Origin: Actinomycetota bacterium
GTDB lineage: Bacteria > Actinomycetota > Thermoleophilia > Solirubrobacterales > 70-9
Reading direction: 5' to 3'
Assembly (NCBI GenBank): GCA_005884305.1
Contig: VAYL01000217.1
Coordinates: 1-5,908 of the forward strand
DNA length: 5,908 bases
This document shows positions 5,200 to 5,908 of the stretch, piece after piece. Every line of letters begins with the position of its first letter. The first letter of the stretch is position 1. Made by a program: the position numbers and the translations under genes. The notes beneath the pieces were generated by a model. The model ran no database searches and was not told the origin of the DNA. It saw nothing but the letters and a program-made list of their open reading frames with translations.

Positions 5200-5908
5200 G
5201 GGTCGAGCGGGTCGGGATCGTGGGCGCGGGGACGATGGGCGCCGGCATCGCGCAGCTCGCTTGCCTCGGCCGTTTCGAGACCTGGATGCACGACCCGCTG
5301 CCGGACGCGCTCGCCGCAGGCGAGAAGCGGGTCGGCGATGGCCTCGACAAGGGCGCCGCGCGGGGAACGTGGAGCGAGTCCGAGGCGGCCGCGGCACGTG
5401 GGCGCCTCCACCTCGCCCGCGACCTCGAGGAGCTCCGCGGGTGCGAGCTCGTGATCGAGGCGGCGCCTGAGGAGCTCGAGCTGAAGCGCGACCTGTTCGC
5501 GAAGCTGGCGTCGATCTGCGGCCACGAGACCATCTTCGCGACCAACACCTCATCCCTCTCCGTAACCGCGATCGCCGCCGGGACGGACCGCCCGGAGCGA
5601 GTCTGCGGGATGCACTTCTTCAATCCGCCGCCGCTCATGCGGCTGGTCGAGATCGTCGCGGGCGACGACACGGCCCCCGAGACTCTGGAAGCGGCGACGG
5701 AAGTCGGTCGCGCGATGCAGCGCGAGCCGATCCGAGCGGCGGACGGGATCGGCTTCGTCGCGAATCGCTGCGCGCGACCGTTCACGCTCGAGGCGCTGCG
5801 GCTTGCCGGCGAGCGGGTCGCGCCGATTGACCAGATCGACCGGATCGTGCGCATCGGCGGCGGCTTCCGGATGGGCCCGTTCGAGCTCATGGACCTCGTG
5901 GGGGTCGA
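5196..5908 (+). CDS. 3-hydroxyacyl-CoA dehydrogenase, PaaH-like, C-terminus cut off
   Basis: NAD-dependent oxidation of a 3-hydroxyacyl-CoA to the 3-oxoacyl-CoA that the thiolase would cleave. About 237 codons are visible and the gene runs off the right edge. Taking CTG 5196 as codon 1, the Rossmann motif is GAGTMG (10-15) in VGIVGAGTMGAGIAQ, with the NAD-ribose acidic residue near D33 (WMHDP). TNTSSLS follows, then the catalytic pair H140 in MHFFNPPPLM and E152 in LVEIV, 12 residues apart as in the family. GFVANR and MGPFELMDLVG open the C-terminal domain. ARPFTLEALR resembles PaaH and related 3-hydroxybutyryl/3-hydroxyadipyl-CoA enzymes. No ATG, GTG or TTG is available near the expected N-terminus: GTG 5220 would remove the first beta strand. 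CTG 5196 overlaps the cupin stop (CTGA) and has a well-spaced GGGAG upstream, giving the typical start RVERVGIVGAG. Confidence 0.9.
   Translation, partial: MRVERVGIVGAGTMGAGIAQLACLGRFETWMHDPLPDALAAGEKRVGDGLDKGAARGTWSESEAAAARGRLHLARDLEELRGCELVIEAAPEELELKRDLFAKLASICGHETIFATNTSSLSVTAIAAGTDRPERVCGMHFFNPPPLMRLVEIVAGDDTAPETLEAATEVGRAMQREPIRAADGIGFVANRCARPFTLEALRLAGERVAPIDQIDRIVRIGGGFRMGPFELMDLVGV

Noticed and set aside
4600..5890. Long reverse-strand open frames over the cupin and hydroxyacyl-CoA dehydrogenase
   Set aside because: Arg/Ser/Pro-rich shadows of well-supported plus-strand genes with no domain features.

Overview
This GC-rich window carries one co-directional set of catabolic genes on the plus strand. 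Start codons are ATG, GTG and one apparent CTG, and genes are packed with 1-4 base overlaps. Codon use and the protein types (an actinobacterial-style tandem cupin and a class IV aminotransferase next to beta-oxidation genes) suggest a high-GC actinobacterium, possibly a Thermoleophilia-like soil lineage. That placement is inference; no rRNA or other phylogenetic marker is present.

Layout: a small membrane-anchored protein runs leftward off the edge (127 to 1, minus strand). A 117-bp divergent gap (128-244) is largely filled by two exact 38-bp direct repeats, each with a GC-rich hairpin; the second ends on the A of the thiolase ATG. On the plus strand follow a PcaF/PaaJ-type thiolase (245-1468), a class IV PLP aminotransferase (1512-2303), an acyl-CoA dehydrogenase (2303-3475), an enoyl-CoA hydratase (3472-4242), a double-cupin protein with a broken 5' end (4242/4339-5199), and a 3-hydroxyacyl-CoA dehydrogenase that starts at an apparent CTG (5196) and runs off the right edge.

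The four CoA enzymes make a complete beta-oxidation spiral: dehydrogenation, hydration, NAD-dependent oxidation and thiolysis. The thiolase resembles the 3-oxoadipyl-CoA class, the hydroxyacyl-CoA dehydrogenase resembles PaaH, and the dehydrogenase has an Arg where glutaryl-CoA dehydrogenase binds the distal carboxylate. A dicarboxyl-CoA substrate (adipyl-CoA, or an intermediate of the lower phenylacetate pathway) is therefore a reasonable inference. The aminotransferase and the cupin have no obvious place in that spiral.

I see no wholly new system. The points most worth a second look are the frameshift with apparent 47-nt deletion in the first cupin domain, the CTG start, the hairpin repeat pressed against the thiolase start codon, and the dicarboxylate signature in the dehydrogenase.
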